Origin: an uncultured cyanobacterium | GTDB lineage: Bacteria; Cyanobacteriota; Cyanobacteriia; PCC-6307; Cyanobiaceae | Direction of reading: 5' to 3' | NCBI GenBank assembly: GCA_903831165.1 | Contig: CAIKWV010000007.1 | Span: forward strand, 1-10,056 | DNA: 10,056 bases | Shown: in pieces, positions 1 to 6,671 of the stretch | Layout: each line of letters opens with the position of its first letter | Position numbering within the stretch: position 1 is the stretch's first letter | Made by a program: the position numbers and the translations under genes | Notes under the pieces: generated by a model | Seen by the model: only the letters and a program-made list of their open reading frames with translations | What the model was told of the DNA's origin: nothing | Database searches by the model: none

Positions 1-1
1 A

Positions 2-151
2 GCACCGGCCCAAGGCCTGCATCGGTCGCTCAGTTCTGTCCAGCCCGGGCTCGACAGCTCGATCGAAATGTTAGTGGTCTTCCGACACTGGCTATCCGGC
101 GGTTTGACACCTGTCATGGCGATGACTGCCGTCTTCAATGAACTCGTTTAG
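2..151 (+). other. Unidentified open frame entering from the left edge, possible gene 3' end
   Basis: A frame is open from the first bases of the window to a TAG at 149-151, giving 49 residues; it may continue upstream of the window. The visible part has a moderately hydrophobic stretch (MLVVFRHWLSGGLTPVMAM) and ends in FNELV. I do not recognise it. It lies in the same frame as the decayed vapC that follows, separated only by the TAG, but it does not resemble the VapC N-terminus with its LDTN motif. It could be the tail of a neighbouring gene, a rearranged piece, or chance. Confidence that it is coding is low. Confidence 0.22.
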
Positions 152-175
152 GGGCCCTTACTTCGGACTGGGCGT

Positions 176-468
176 AACACGGCAACGCTGTTCCAAGGCG
201 CGGAAGGCAGCCGGCGCCGCGAGGCCACTCTTCTGCAGCTCGATGGTCTCTCCCGTCAGGTGTCGGTTTTCTATCCCGACGGACAGGCCATCTGCTGCCA
301 CTACGTCGAGCAGGCCACGTCCTTGATAAAGAGTGGCAGCCCCATCTTGCCAACGATTTGTGGATCGCCTGTCACGCCCTCGCCCTTGGCGTCACGCTGG
401 TCAGCCACAATGTGCGTCAGTTCAGCCGCATCACCGGGCTGCAGCTGGTCGATTGGGCCGCTGCCTGA
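176..468 (+). pseudogene. Decayed VapC-type PIN-domain toxin, 5'-truncated and frameshifted
   Basis: Two consecutive plus-strand frames together read like the C-terminal two thirds of a VapC-family ribonuclease toxin. The first frame, from about 176, contains TLFQGAEGSRRREATLLQL and then FYPDGQAICC, ending in SGSPILP. The second, from 352, continues NDLWIACHALALGVTLVSHN, then VRQFSRITGLQLVDW, with a stop TGA at 466-468. The NDLWIAxHA block with its acidic Asp and the late VSHNVRQFSR block are typical of PIN toxins. The join fits one base lost from the Pro codon at 350-351, putting the two halves out of frame. The first 35-40 residues, which should hold the LDTN active-site Asp, are not found, and a TAG stands at 149-151. 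No VapB antitoxin is visible upstream. The gene is therefore almost certainly dead. Family assignment comes from motif wording, not a search. Confidence 0.75.
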
Positions 469-474
469 TTTGCC

Positions 475-547
475 ATGCCCTTCCTGCTCGACTCCACATT
501 CCGGAACAGCCTCGCCAAAGCTCAGGGGTGAAGAGCAGAAGGCCGTC
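475..547 (+). pseudogene. Frameshifted N-terminal fragment resembling RelE-like/UvrD-type helicase proteins
   Basis: Seven bases after the VapC stop, an ATG at 475 opens MPFLLDSTFRNSLAK and soon meets a stop. Reading on in the +1 frame from 518 gives KLRGEEQKAV. Joined, the two pieces resemble the start of a protein type I recall from UvrD-like helicases with a RelE-like N-terminal region (wording of the kind ...DTFTDSLAKLTGDEQKAVKTT). The shift is explained by one extra A in the AAA at 517-519. Beyond about 547 the similarity is lost, so only some 24 residues remain. An open frame then runs to a TAA at 601-603 and ends VGVCAYLIVAGD; I cannot assign it. The match is short, so this call is tentative. 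Confidence 0.42.
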
Positions 548-600
548 TACCCATTGTCAACAACGTCGGCGTGTGCGCCTATCTGATCGTCGCCGGAGAT

Positions 601-645
601 TAACGTCACTTGGCAAGTTCGCACACGTGGGAACCTGCCACGTTA
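601..645. repeat. 45-base imperfect palindrome / long hairpin
   Basis: The outer arms TAACGT (601-606) and ACGTTA (640-645) are reverse complements. Inside a 5-base bulge (607-611), GGCA pairs with TGCC, then GTTC with GAAC after one mismatch, then CAC with GTG after another, centred on CACACGTG. About 17 base pairs can form. It begins exactly at the TAA that closes the decayed frame before it. No T-run follows on either strand, so it is a poor intrinsic terminator. It could be a degenerate terminator, a protein-binding dyad or a dispersed palindromic repeat. Confidence 0.5.
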
Positions 646-1158
646 GATTCTCCCCATAACAGAGCCTTTTGGAGAAGGAGGTCGGCACCGGTGACTTGAC
701 GTTGTCGCAGGATAAGCCTGGACCGAACAGAAGGTTCCCTTTAACAAAATTGTATGCGGAAATCGCAATCAGCAATGACCCAGCTCATCCACGGAGGAAG
801 TAACTGCCTTCTTTCTAGTCAAAAACGAAGCGGCCGCAAGCTGCGGCGGTAGTTAACTGATTGTCGCAAGCCAGGAGGTTATCTCGCTTGCCTAAGATGT
901 ACTGCCACGATGCCAATCCATCGCTATGTACTTCAGGCATGAGTTAGAGATGTTGGCCACCAGCTGAACCGCACGAGCTACTTCTTCAATCGACAAAAAT
1001 CCTTTCGTTCGCTAAGTAGCTGATTCAGTGGACAAGGCGGTTCATGCTGCGTTGTCAAATCTTCGCAAACAGATTCTACGTAGTCATTCCCTGGCTACTC
1101 TTATTCACCATCAAGAAATGGTCAAAGGACCTCCTGGGCCATGCCACCCGAAAGGGCG
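646..1158. other. Gene-poor, A+T-richer stretch
   Basis: I see no supportable gene in these 513 bases. Stops are frequent in all frames and only very short open frames occur, such as 25 codons from 775 and 46 codons from 1044 on the plus strand, without clear ribosome binding sites. Base composition is visibly richer in A+T than the fmt-tldD side, consistent with decayed or foreign DNA. A small hairpin at 833-847 is listed separately. Confidence 0.5.
821..847 (-). terminator. Weak candidate intrinsic terminator
   Basis: On the minus strand a GCCGC/GCGGC stem (833-847, 5-base loop) is followed after seven bases by a run of five T (821-825). It would face the end of the small membrane-protein gene at 1159, some 310 bases away, which is a long distance. 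The stem is short and the T-run is offset, so this may be chance. Confidence 0.25.
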
Positions 1159-1479
1159 CTATGAATGAAATAGAAGTACATTAAATGGCCATGGAAGCAA
1201 TGGGAAAACTTCTAGAGCTTCAATAAGTAGCTGGGGAATCGCCATCAATATCGCAAGCTGGCCCAGAATTCTTTTCTTAGAAGTTCTTGCGACTCCTGTG
1301 ATTCCCAGTATTAGCGCAATAAAATTGAATGCAAACCCTCCTAGTGCGATGGCGTATCCCCACAGTTCGCCGGTATACCCGCCGAAGCGGTCCAAGGCCC
1401 CCCATCTAAACAGGGCCTCAAAAATAAGGTTTATAAGGAGCACTGTCATGGTGACAATGAACGAGTAGGCCGAAAGCAT
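1159..1479 (-). CDS. Small hypothetical membrane protein with about three transmembrane helices
   Basis: A 106-residue frame from an ATG at 1479 to a TAG at 1159. Three hydrophobic segments are visible, at about residues 3-24 (SAYSFIVTMTVLLINLIF), 39-61 (LWGYAIALGGFAFNFIALIL) and 71-94 (ILGQLAILMAIPQLLIEAL). They are separated by polar loops containing LDRFGGYTGE and ARTSKKR. This alternation is what a real inner-membrane protein shows and is unlikely in a random frame. The frame also allows a TTG start at 1512, adding 11 residues; I prefer the ATG because AGGTG lies eight bases upstream of it. I do not recognise the family and cannot propose a function. It stands alone among decayed sequences, and its A+T-richer composition differs from the fmt-tldD genes, suggesting it was acquired. 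Confidence 0.55.
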   Translation of the reverse strand: MLSAYSFIVTMTVLLINLIFEALFRWGALDRFGGYTGELWGYAIALGGFAFNFIALILGITGVARTSKKRILGQLAILMAIPQLLIEALEVFPLLPWPFNVLLFHS

Positions 1480-1512
1480 CTCTGGAGCACCTGTTGCGAG
1501 AATATTAGCCAA

Positions 1513-1989
1513 AGATCTGGCAATCGTCCCCGCTTTTCAGCATTCGATATCCATTAAGGTCGACGGAGAACTCATAAGTCATTTTCTAGAGCTACTGTTC
1601 TGTCCCCGCCCATGAGGGTGGCCCACGGCTTGCGTTGCGATTGGCAGCTTGGGCTCCTCAGCGTTGCGTGTCTTTCAAGTTTCAGGGCGGCGGCCGCCTG
1701 GGTCGCATCATCCTTGTCGGCCCGATGTCTGAGCCTGGGTGCAGCTTGGTCTGCGCCTGATTGTCTGCCGCCCCAACAGGCTCAATGAACCGGCGATCGA
1801 TGGCAGGAACGATGCGGAACAGCGCTCAAGTTGCAGGTCCTCCTCGCTTGTCTTCGATCGCTCCGCCCGAGGGCGTGTGGACACCATGGCTGAGCCTGAT
1901 TATTGCTGGGCACTGGGCTTCCATTCAGCCCAATGCCCATCGTCAGTCGATTCGTGGTTGTCTGGGTCTTGGCTTCCAAGGCCTCAGGT
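1513..1989. other. Intergenic stretch with no firm gene
   Basis: Several overlapping short frames occur on both strands, but none stands out. The most coding-like is a minus-strand frame from about 1825 to a TGA at 1682-1684 (47 codons, containing ALFRIVPAIDRRFIEPVGAA). It has ordinary codon choice but no start codon before an upstream stop, so it may be a gene fragment. The plus-strand frames at 1739-2093 are rich in Ser, Arg and Pro and look like noise. A GC palindrome, GGCGGCCGCC, lies near 1688. Confidence 0.4.
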
Positions 1990-2172
1990 TCACTCCAAGG
2001 CCGGCTGGCCCTGTTCCCAGTTGCGGCAGGCGGCGTAGGCGCCCGCCAGTGTGGCCACCTTCAGCTGTTGACGAGGCTGGTGCTCGTGGCTGACCACATA
2101 GCGACCCGTCGTCTCTCGAAAGATCTGACAGCCCGATCCTGTGGCGTTGACGAAGGACAGTTCGTTACCCAT
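1990..2172 (-). CDS. Small hypothetical protein, 60 residues
   Basis: An ATG at 2172 opens a 60-codon frame ending in TGA at 1990-1992. The protein begins MGNELSFVNATGSGCQIFRE, continues with YVVSHEHQPRQQLKVATLAG and ends in AACRNWEQGQPALE. Codons favour C or G in the third position, as in the established genes of this window, which argues for real coding. The composition is soluble and balanced, with two Cys and no membrane segment. GGGG lies a few bases before the ATG. I do not recognise the family. It has no close partner; fmt ends about 210 bases upstream on the same strand. A fragment of a longer gene is also possible. Confidence 0.45.
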   Translation of the reverse strand: MGNELSFVNATGSGCQIFRETTGRYVVSHEHQPRQQLKVATLAGAYAACRNWEQGQPALE

Positions 2173-2295
2173 CGGATCCCCGGGCAGTACAACAAGTTCT
2201 GTCTAATGGAGCCAGATCACAGACTGACTGTCCTGGGACCCTAACAATACAAGTCTTCATTCCAACATTAAGCAAAGTAGTGCATCTGCGATGCC

Positions 2296-2322
2296 GGGCC
2301 ATGGCTTGGCCCCTTTCTTTTT
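2296..2322 (+). terminator. Intrinsic terminator, plus-strand orientation
   Basis: A perfect 6-bp GC-rich stem, GGGCCA (2296-2301) and TGGCCC (2307-2312), with a 5-base loop, is followed directly by CTTTCTTTTT on the plus strand. That is a textbook Rho-independent terminator for a plus-strand transcript. On the minus strand no T-run follows, so it does not serve the adjacent fmt gene well, although the hairpin itself might slow readthrough. No convincing plus-strand protein gene ends just upstream, which raises the possibility of a small RNA. Confidence 0.5.
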
Positions 2323-2384
2323 GCTAATGATTCTGTCTGGACTGGTTGGCTTCGGGGCGTGGGCTGGCCCGGGGATCGCTCCGT

Positions 2385-3464
2385 TCAGGCGCTGATCGTC
2401 CCTGTTTCCCCCAGTTGTTCGCCGATGGTGGCATCGCACTGCTGGATCAGGCTGGTGCCCGAGGCGACGCCACGTCCTTCCAGCTTGGCCGTGCGGATCA
2501 ACAGGGGGCAGCCCCCGGTGGAGATCACCAGTCCCACGCCCTCGATCACCTCCAGCACTCGCCCAGCGGCGGGGCGCGCTTGGTTGTCACTGGCATCAGC
2601 GACGCCGCTCACGTTGCCGCTCGGCAGCCCCAGGCGCAAGGCGGCCGCTTGGCCCTCGGGGCTGAGCCGCTCGGCCAACCGCCGCACCAGGGGTTCACTG
2701 GCCAGGATCTGCAGGCGTCGTTGCCGCCATTGGGTCCAGGCGCCGGGATAGAGGCCCATGACCTGGCGGTGAATGGCCAGTCCGCTTTGCTGCCAGTCGA
2801 TCCGCCGGTCGTCCCGAGAGAGCATGCGGGCATAGGTGACCCCCTCGTCGCTCTGGGGCATCAGCTTCAGCCGCTCCCAGCGCTGTTGTTCTGTCCCGGG
2901 GCCGGCCGCTTCGATCCGGGGCAGGGCCTCCACCAGCAAGCTGCTGCTGAGCTCGGCGAGTCTGATGGCCAGCTGCTCGGCGTTCTCCAGCAAGCCGATC
3001 TTCAGGCTCCTCTGGAGCAGTACCGGACCGGTGTCGAGCCCTTCCTCCATCGCCATGATCCCCACACCTGTCTGGCTATCCCCTTCGAGCAGAGCCCATT
3101 GGATCGGTGCCGCACCCCGCCAGCGCGGCAAGAGCGATCCATGGCCGTTCCAGCAGCCCAGGGGCGGCTGGACCAGCACCTCGGGCGGCAGGATCTGGCC
3201 GAAGGCCACCACCACGTAGGCGTCGGCTCCGAGAGCGGCCAGTTCGCCCTGCAATGCCGGCTCGCGGCGGATGCGCTCCGGGGTGAACACCGGCAGCCCC
3301 AGCTCCAGGGCCCGGGCCTTGACCGCTGAAGGGATCAGCGCCGATCCCCGGCCGCGTCGTCGGTCCGGCTGGCTCACCACCCCCACCAGCTCATGGCCGG
3401 CCGCCACCAGGGCATCCAGGCTGGCCAGGGCATAGGCCGGTGTGCCCCAGAACAGGATTTTCAT
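2385..3464 (-). CDS. fmt: Methionyl-tRNA formyltransferase
   Basis: This enzyme formylates the amino group of methionine on initiator tRNA using 10-formyltetrahydrofolate, in the cytoplasm. The 359-residue protein starts at the canonical MKILFWGTPAYA. It has the formyltransferase signature HGSLLPRWRGAAPIQ at 108-122, and the catalytic triad is visible as Asn106, His108 and Asp144 (EGLDTGPVLL). The C-terminal OB-like tRNA-binding domain runs from about residue 205. Longer upstream frames exist, but their residues belong to the shadow of tldE, and GGAG lies ten bases before this ATG. The length is slightly above the usual 310-340 because of an insert around 255-300. It follows tldE by 19 bases and is probably the last gene of a tldD-tldE-fmt unit. 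Confidence 0.95.
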   Translation of the reverse strand: MKILFWGTPAYALASLDALVAAGHELVGVVSQPDRRRGRGSALIPSAVKARALELGLPVFTPERIRREPALQGELAALGADAYVVVAFGQILPPEVLVQPPLGCWNGHGSLLPRWRGAAPIQWALLEGDSQTGVGIMAMEEGLDTGPVLLQRSLKIGLLENAEQLAIRLAELSSSLLVEALPRIEAAGPGTEQQRWERLKLMPQSDEGVTYARMLSRDDRRIDWQQSGLAIHRQVMGLYPGAWTQWRQRRLQILASEPLVRRLAERLSPEGQAAALRLGLPSGNVSGVADASDNQARPAAGRVLEVIEGVGLVISTGGCPLLIRTAKLEGRGVASGTSLIQQCDATIGEQLGETGTISA

Positions 3465-3483
3465 CGCTGCAGCGCTCCGGGTT

Positions 3484-4869
3484 TCAGGCCTCGCCGGTGA
3501 TCGAGAGGTTGTCGATCCACACCCAGGGACAGAGGCCGCTGGGGGTGATCTTGGCTTCGCCCTCAAAGCCGATGATCCCCTGCAGCACCTTGCGGATGTC
3601 GCCGGCGACGGTGGCCGACTCAATCGAGCGCTGTTCACCGCCCCGAATCAGCCAGCCATCAAAGGGCAGGGAGAAGGAACCCTGCGAGGCTTTGACGCCG
3701 GCATGCAACGCGGAGAGCGAATCGATCACCACCAGACCCTCGGCTCCGGCCGGATTGGGGCCACGGGCATTGAATCGGTCCAGTCCCTGCTCGCCGCCAC
3801 TCACTCCTGGGGTGGGGCCGATCTCAAACCAGTCCGGCCCGACCGAAACCTTGGCTCCCAGGCCGGCGTGGCCCGTCGGGGCGACGCCGAAGGCCCTGGC
3901 GGTGGCTTCGGAGTGCAGGAAGTTGCGGAGCACACCGCCCTCCAGCAGGCAGAGCCGCGCCGTCGGTGTGCCTTCGCCATCAAAGGTGGAGGCACCGATG
4001 TTGGCCGGATGCAGGCCGTTGTCGTGGATGGAGAGGAACGGCACGGCCAGCTGTTCGCCGATCGAATCCCGGCGGCTGAGGCTGATGCCATCGAGGATGG
4101 CGCGGGCGTTGAACAGACTGCTGAAGGCACCGATCAAATCGAGGAAGGCCTCGGGGCTGAACACGCAGGTGTAGTGACCGGTGTTGATCGGCTCGTAGTC
4201 GAGATGGGCGATGGTGCGGTCCGCCGCCTCGCTGATGCAACCGGCAATGTCGAGATCATCGGCGCCATAGGCCACACGAACGGCCCCGCTGCTGCGCGGT
4301 TTGCGGCCGGTCTCCTCGGCCCTGGCATAGAGATAGAGGCTGGCCGTGGTCAGCTGTTGCTGGCGGCAGGCGCCGTCGCTGTTGAGATAGATGCGCTCAC
4401 TGCTGCGCTGGGCCAGGCCGTTGTAGGGAACGGTGGCGATGGCGCCATGGCGACCGAGCAGATCGCGCTCCGCCTCCTTGAGGGTTTCGAGCAGCTCCAA
4501 GATCGTGCGCTGCTCGCGCAGGGGCTGATCCAGGGTCACCAGCGGCGCTGTGGCCAGGGGCGAGAAGGCGGGCGTGTCGCTTTTGTTGCCGAAGGCACTG
4601 GCGTCATGGGCGCCCACCAGGGCCTTGGCCAGTCCCTCATCGGAGAGATCGGAGGTGCTGGTGACACCGACCAGGCCGGCTTCGTTCCAGACCCGCACGG
4701 TGATCGAGCGGCGCTGGGCGCCTTTGAGCTGCTTGGCTTCTCCCCGATCCACCTGCACGGAGGTGTCGGTGCTGCAGGCGGCCCCCAGGTCCCAGCGGCC
4801 GATGCCCTCGCGGCGGGCCAGCTGCTCCAGGCGGTTGCGCAGGGCGGGCGCGTTGAGATCGTTCGCCAT
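3484..4869 (-). CDS. tldE: TldE/PmbA-family subunit of the TldD/TldE metalloprotease
   Basis: The 461-residue protein is the partner of TldD. In characterised bacteria the two form a heterodimer that degrades unfolded peptides and trims leader peptides, with zinc held only by TldD. As expected for TldE, no HExxxH motif is present. Family landmarks include an N-terminal domain with RSITVRVWNEAGLVG (about 54-68) and TSDLSDEGL (72-80), a middle segment LDYEPINTGHYTCVF, then STFDGEGTPTARLCLLEGG and GVLRNFLHSEATARAFG, and a C-terminal segment SATVAGDIRKVLQGIIGF. The start is an ATG two bases after the tldD stop, so the pair is surely co-transcribed and probably translationally coupled. An upstream extension exists in the frame but overlaps tldD and has no family-like residues. 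The length is close to E. coli PmbA (about 450). Confidence 0.92.
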   Translation of the reverse strand: MANDLNAPALRNRLEQLARREGIGRWDLGAACSTDTSVQVDRGEAKQLKGAQRRSITVRVWNEAGLVGVTSTSDLSDEGLAKALVGAHDASAFGNKSDTPAFSPLATAPLVTLDQPLREQRTILELLETLKEAERDLLGRHGAIATVPYNGLAQRSSERIYLNSDGACRQQQLTTASLYLYARAEETGRKPRSSGAVRVAYGADDLDIAGCISEAADRTIAHLDYEPINTGHYTCVFSPEAFLDLIGAFSSLFNARAILDGISLSRRDSIGEQLAVPFLSIHDNGLHPANIGASTFDGEGTPTARLCLLEGGVLRNFLHSEATARAFGVAPTGHAGLGAKVSVGPDWFEIGPTPGVSGGEQGLDRFNARGPNPAGAEGLVVIDSLSALHAGVKASQGSFSLPFDGWLIRGGEQRSIESATVAGDIRKVLQGIIGFEGEAKITPSGLCPWVWIDNLSITGEA

Positions 4870-4871
4870 CT

Positions 4872-6275
4872 TCAGCGTCCCCCCACGGTGATCGAATCCA
4901 CCTTGATGTGGGGTTGCCCCACCGTCACGAAAATGCTGCCGCTGACGGAGCCGCAGAAGCCGGCCGCCAGTTCGAGATCGTTGGCGCACATGGAGATGCG
5001 CGGCATCACGTCCTTGGCCTCGCCGATCAGGGTGGCCCCTTTGACCGGCTTGCCCAGCTGGCCGTTTTCGATGCGGTAACCCTCTTCCACGGCGAAGTTG
5101 AACTGGCCGGTGGGGCCGACGCTGCCACCCCCCATGGCCTTGCAGTACAGCCCGTGGTCGATCGAGGCGATCAGCTCTTCGGGGCTGTGGGGGCCGGCGG
5201 CAATGAAGGTGTTGCGCATGCGGCTGGCGGCGGCGAAGGTGTGCCCTTGGCGGCGGCCGCTGCCGGTGCGGGCATGGCCGGTGCGCAGTTCGCCGGCCCG
5301 GTCGCTGAGAAAACGTTTGAGCACCCCGTTCTCAATCAGCACGGTGCGCTCGGATTCCATGCCCTCGTCGTCCATGGCGATCGATCCGAAGGCCCCACCG
5401 GTCAGTCCCTCATCAATCGCGGTGACGGCCGCGTGGGCGATCGGCTGGTCGACCAGCTCGGCAAAGGGTGTGGTGCCCCGCTCTAGCTGGGTGGTTTCCA
5501 GGAGATGGCCGCAGGCCTCGTGGAAGATCACGCCACCGAAGCGATTGGCCAGCACCACGGGAAACTGGCCGGCCTCGACGTAGTCGGCGTAGAGCATGCG
5601 GCCGGAGCTCTGGCAAAGATCCAGGGCCGCCGCCTCCGCATCCCACTGGCGCAGATCGTCGGGGTTGTCGGTGGTGCCGTAGCGGCGGCCGACGCTGGAG
5701 CGGTGCTCCCCATCAGCGGCCAGCACATTCAGTCCCAGGGTCTGATGCAGGCGGATGTCGTGGGCATAGGTGCCGTCGCTGGCGGCCACCAGCACCGATT
5801 GCCAGTCGCGGCCATAGCTGCCGCGGCGCGATTGCAGATGCTGGCCATGGCGGTTTAACTGGTCGGTGCCCCGCAGCAGGGCTTCGGTTGTTTCGGACAG
5901 GGAAGGCACCTGGCTGAGCCAGGCGCGCTTGGCCGTGGCGAAATCCCGCAGAGCCGGCAGGCCGTCGAAGGAGCTGGTGCCTGGGGCCGAACGCTGCAGG
6001 CCCAGCATGGCCAGGGCCTGATCAAGGGCGGCCAGCAGGCCGGTGTCGCTGAGATCGTTGGTGGAGACGAAGCCATCGCGATGGCCCAGAAACACCCGGA
6101 TGCCGGCACCCATGCCGAAGGAGGGGCTGACGTTGGTGATCGTGTCCTGCTCGGCCAGCACCCCGAGGTGGTCGGTGCGCTCGATGAACACCTCCACCAG
6201 ATCAGCCCCGGCGGCCTGACCGTGGCCGAGCAGCGATTCCAGCCGTCCGCGCCATTGGCCTGCGTGAAGCTCCAT
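4872..6275 (-). CDS. tldD: TldD-family zinc metalloprotease subunit
   Basis: This is the catalytic half of the TldD/TldE peptidase. With the ATG at 6275 the protein has 467 residues, near the usual 460-480. The zinc motif HEACGH (HExxxH) lies at 252-257 within VIFHEACGHLLETTQ. A C-terminal AAGFCGSVSGSIFVTVGQP supplies Cys441, the expected third zinc ligand. The N-terminal domain has ADLVEVFIERTDHLGVLAEQ (24-43) and SPSFGMGAGIRVF. The frame is open to a TTG at 6425, which would add 50 residues of low-complexity Pro/Ser-rich sequence; I prefer the ATG since family similarity begins near it, though neither start has a clear ribosome binding site. It heads the tldD-tldE-fmt group. No peptide precursor or tailoring gene is nearby, so a general peptidase role is more likely than RiPP maturation. 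Confidence 0.93.
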   Translation of the reverse strand: MELHAGQWRGRLESLLGHGQAAGADLVEVFIERTDHLGVLAEQDTITNVSPSFGMGAGIRVFLGHRDGFVSTNDLSDTGLLAALDQALAMLGLQRSAPGTSSFDGLPALRDFATAKRAWLSQVPSLSETTEALLRGTDQLNRHGQHLQSRRGSYGRDWQSVLVAASDGTYAHDIRLHQTLGLNVLAADGEHRSSVGRRYGTTDNPDDLRQWDAEAAALDLCQSSGRMLYADYVEAGQFPVVLANRFGGVIFHEACGHLLETTQLERGTTPFAELVDQPIAHAAVTAIDEGLTGGAFGSIAMDDEGMESERTVLIENGVLKRFLSDRAGELRTGHARTGSGRRQGHTFAAASRMRNTFIAAGPHSPEELIASIDHGLYCKAMGGGSVGPTGQFNFAVEEGYRIENGQLGKPVKGATLIGEAKDVMPRISMCANDLELAAGFCGSVSGSIFVTVGQPHIKVDSITVGGR

Positions 6276-6541
6276 CGAGCTTGGCGTTGCGGTGAACAGG
6301 GGAGCCTGGGTCAAGGGATCGGGGCAGAGAGTGTGGGAGGGGGCCGAAGCCAGATCAACAGGGGCCGGTAGCTGGTCTGGAGGCAGCCTGAGAAACGGAC
6401 ATCCGGTCGAGCCGATCGAGATCAACCCCGATGATCAGAACAGCTGTTGGCTGGTCCCGCAGCATTGGGTTCAATCCAAGTTATCTGAAGATTGTCGATC
6501 AGTGGGGCAGGTGTAAACCTGAACAGCAGACTCTGATGCGG
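6276..6541. other. Leader region of tldD, no gene seen
   Basis: This stretch lies between the acsF terminator and tldD and should hold the tldD promoter. Its tldD-proximal part is open in the tldD frame back to 6425. I could not find a convincing -35/-10 pair. A small dyad TTGG/CCAA around GTTCAAT near 6467-6481 looks superficially like a tRNA T-arm but has no tRNA around it. Confidence 0.4.
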
Positions 6542-6593
6542 AAAAACCTGATTCAGGAGGAGTGGAATCTGTCCCCACCCCGTCTCCTGATTC
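6542..6593 (-). terminator. Strong intrinsic terminator downstream of acsF
   Basis: On the minus strand a two-part hairpin forms. The outer stem pairs 6585-6593 with 6550-6558 (nine positions, one mismatch). After a three-base bulge the inner stem pairs 6575-6581 with 6559-6565 (seven pairs, one G-U), with a nine-base loop. Three bases later comes a run of five T (6542-6546). It begins 78 bases after the acsF stop and separates acsF from tldD. A smaller dyad, TCCC/GGGA at 6639-6650, lies closer to the stop but has no T-run. Confidence 0.7.
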
Positions 6594-6671
6594 CCTCAAC
6601 CGTGTTATCCGACGCCGAAGTGAAGTCCCGTGCGCACATCCCTGAAGGGACATTTCAGCCAGGGCCCGGAT

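Noticed and set aside
557..775. A 72-codon minus-strand frame with a TTG start
   Set aside because: It runs antisense through the palindrome and the relic frames, has no motif or ribosome binding site, and its composition looks random.
775..852. A 25-codon plus-strand frame (MTQLIHGG...)
   Set aside because: It is very short, has no ribosome binding site and ends inside a GC hairpin; nothing separates it from chance.
1044..1184. A 46-codon plus-strand frame with a hydrophobic patch (YVVIPWLLLFTI)
   Set aside because: It has no clear ribosome binding site, unusual codons and no recognisable family, and it overlaps the end of the better-supported minus-strand membrane-protein gene.
1739..2244. 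Overlapping plus-strand frames of about 100 codons before the orphan terminator
   Set aside because: They are Ser/Arg/Pro-rich with no recognisable motif and lie opposite the more coding-like 1990-2172 minus-strand frame. None clearly explains the terminator.
2346..3329. A 327-codon plus-strand open frame opposite fmt
   Set aside because: Its Gln/Gly/Leu-rich composition mirrors fmt codons. It has no family-like motif, and fmt on the other strand has all its catalytic residues.
3442..5079. A 545-codon plus-strand open frame opposite tldE and the ends of fmt and tldD
   Set aside because: It is antisense to well-supported genes. Its Gly/Ala-rich, repetitive composition is what high-GC coding DNA gives on the opposite strand, and no domain is recognisable.
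6460..6485. GGGTTCAATCC, resembling a tRNA T-arm
   Set aside because: The 5-bp T-stem does not pair correctly, and there is no acceptor stem, anticodon arm or CCA context around it.
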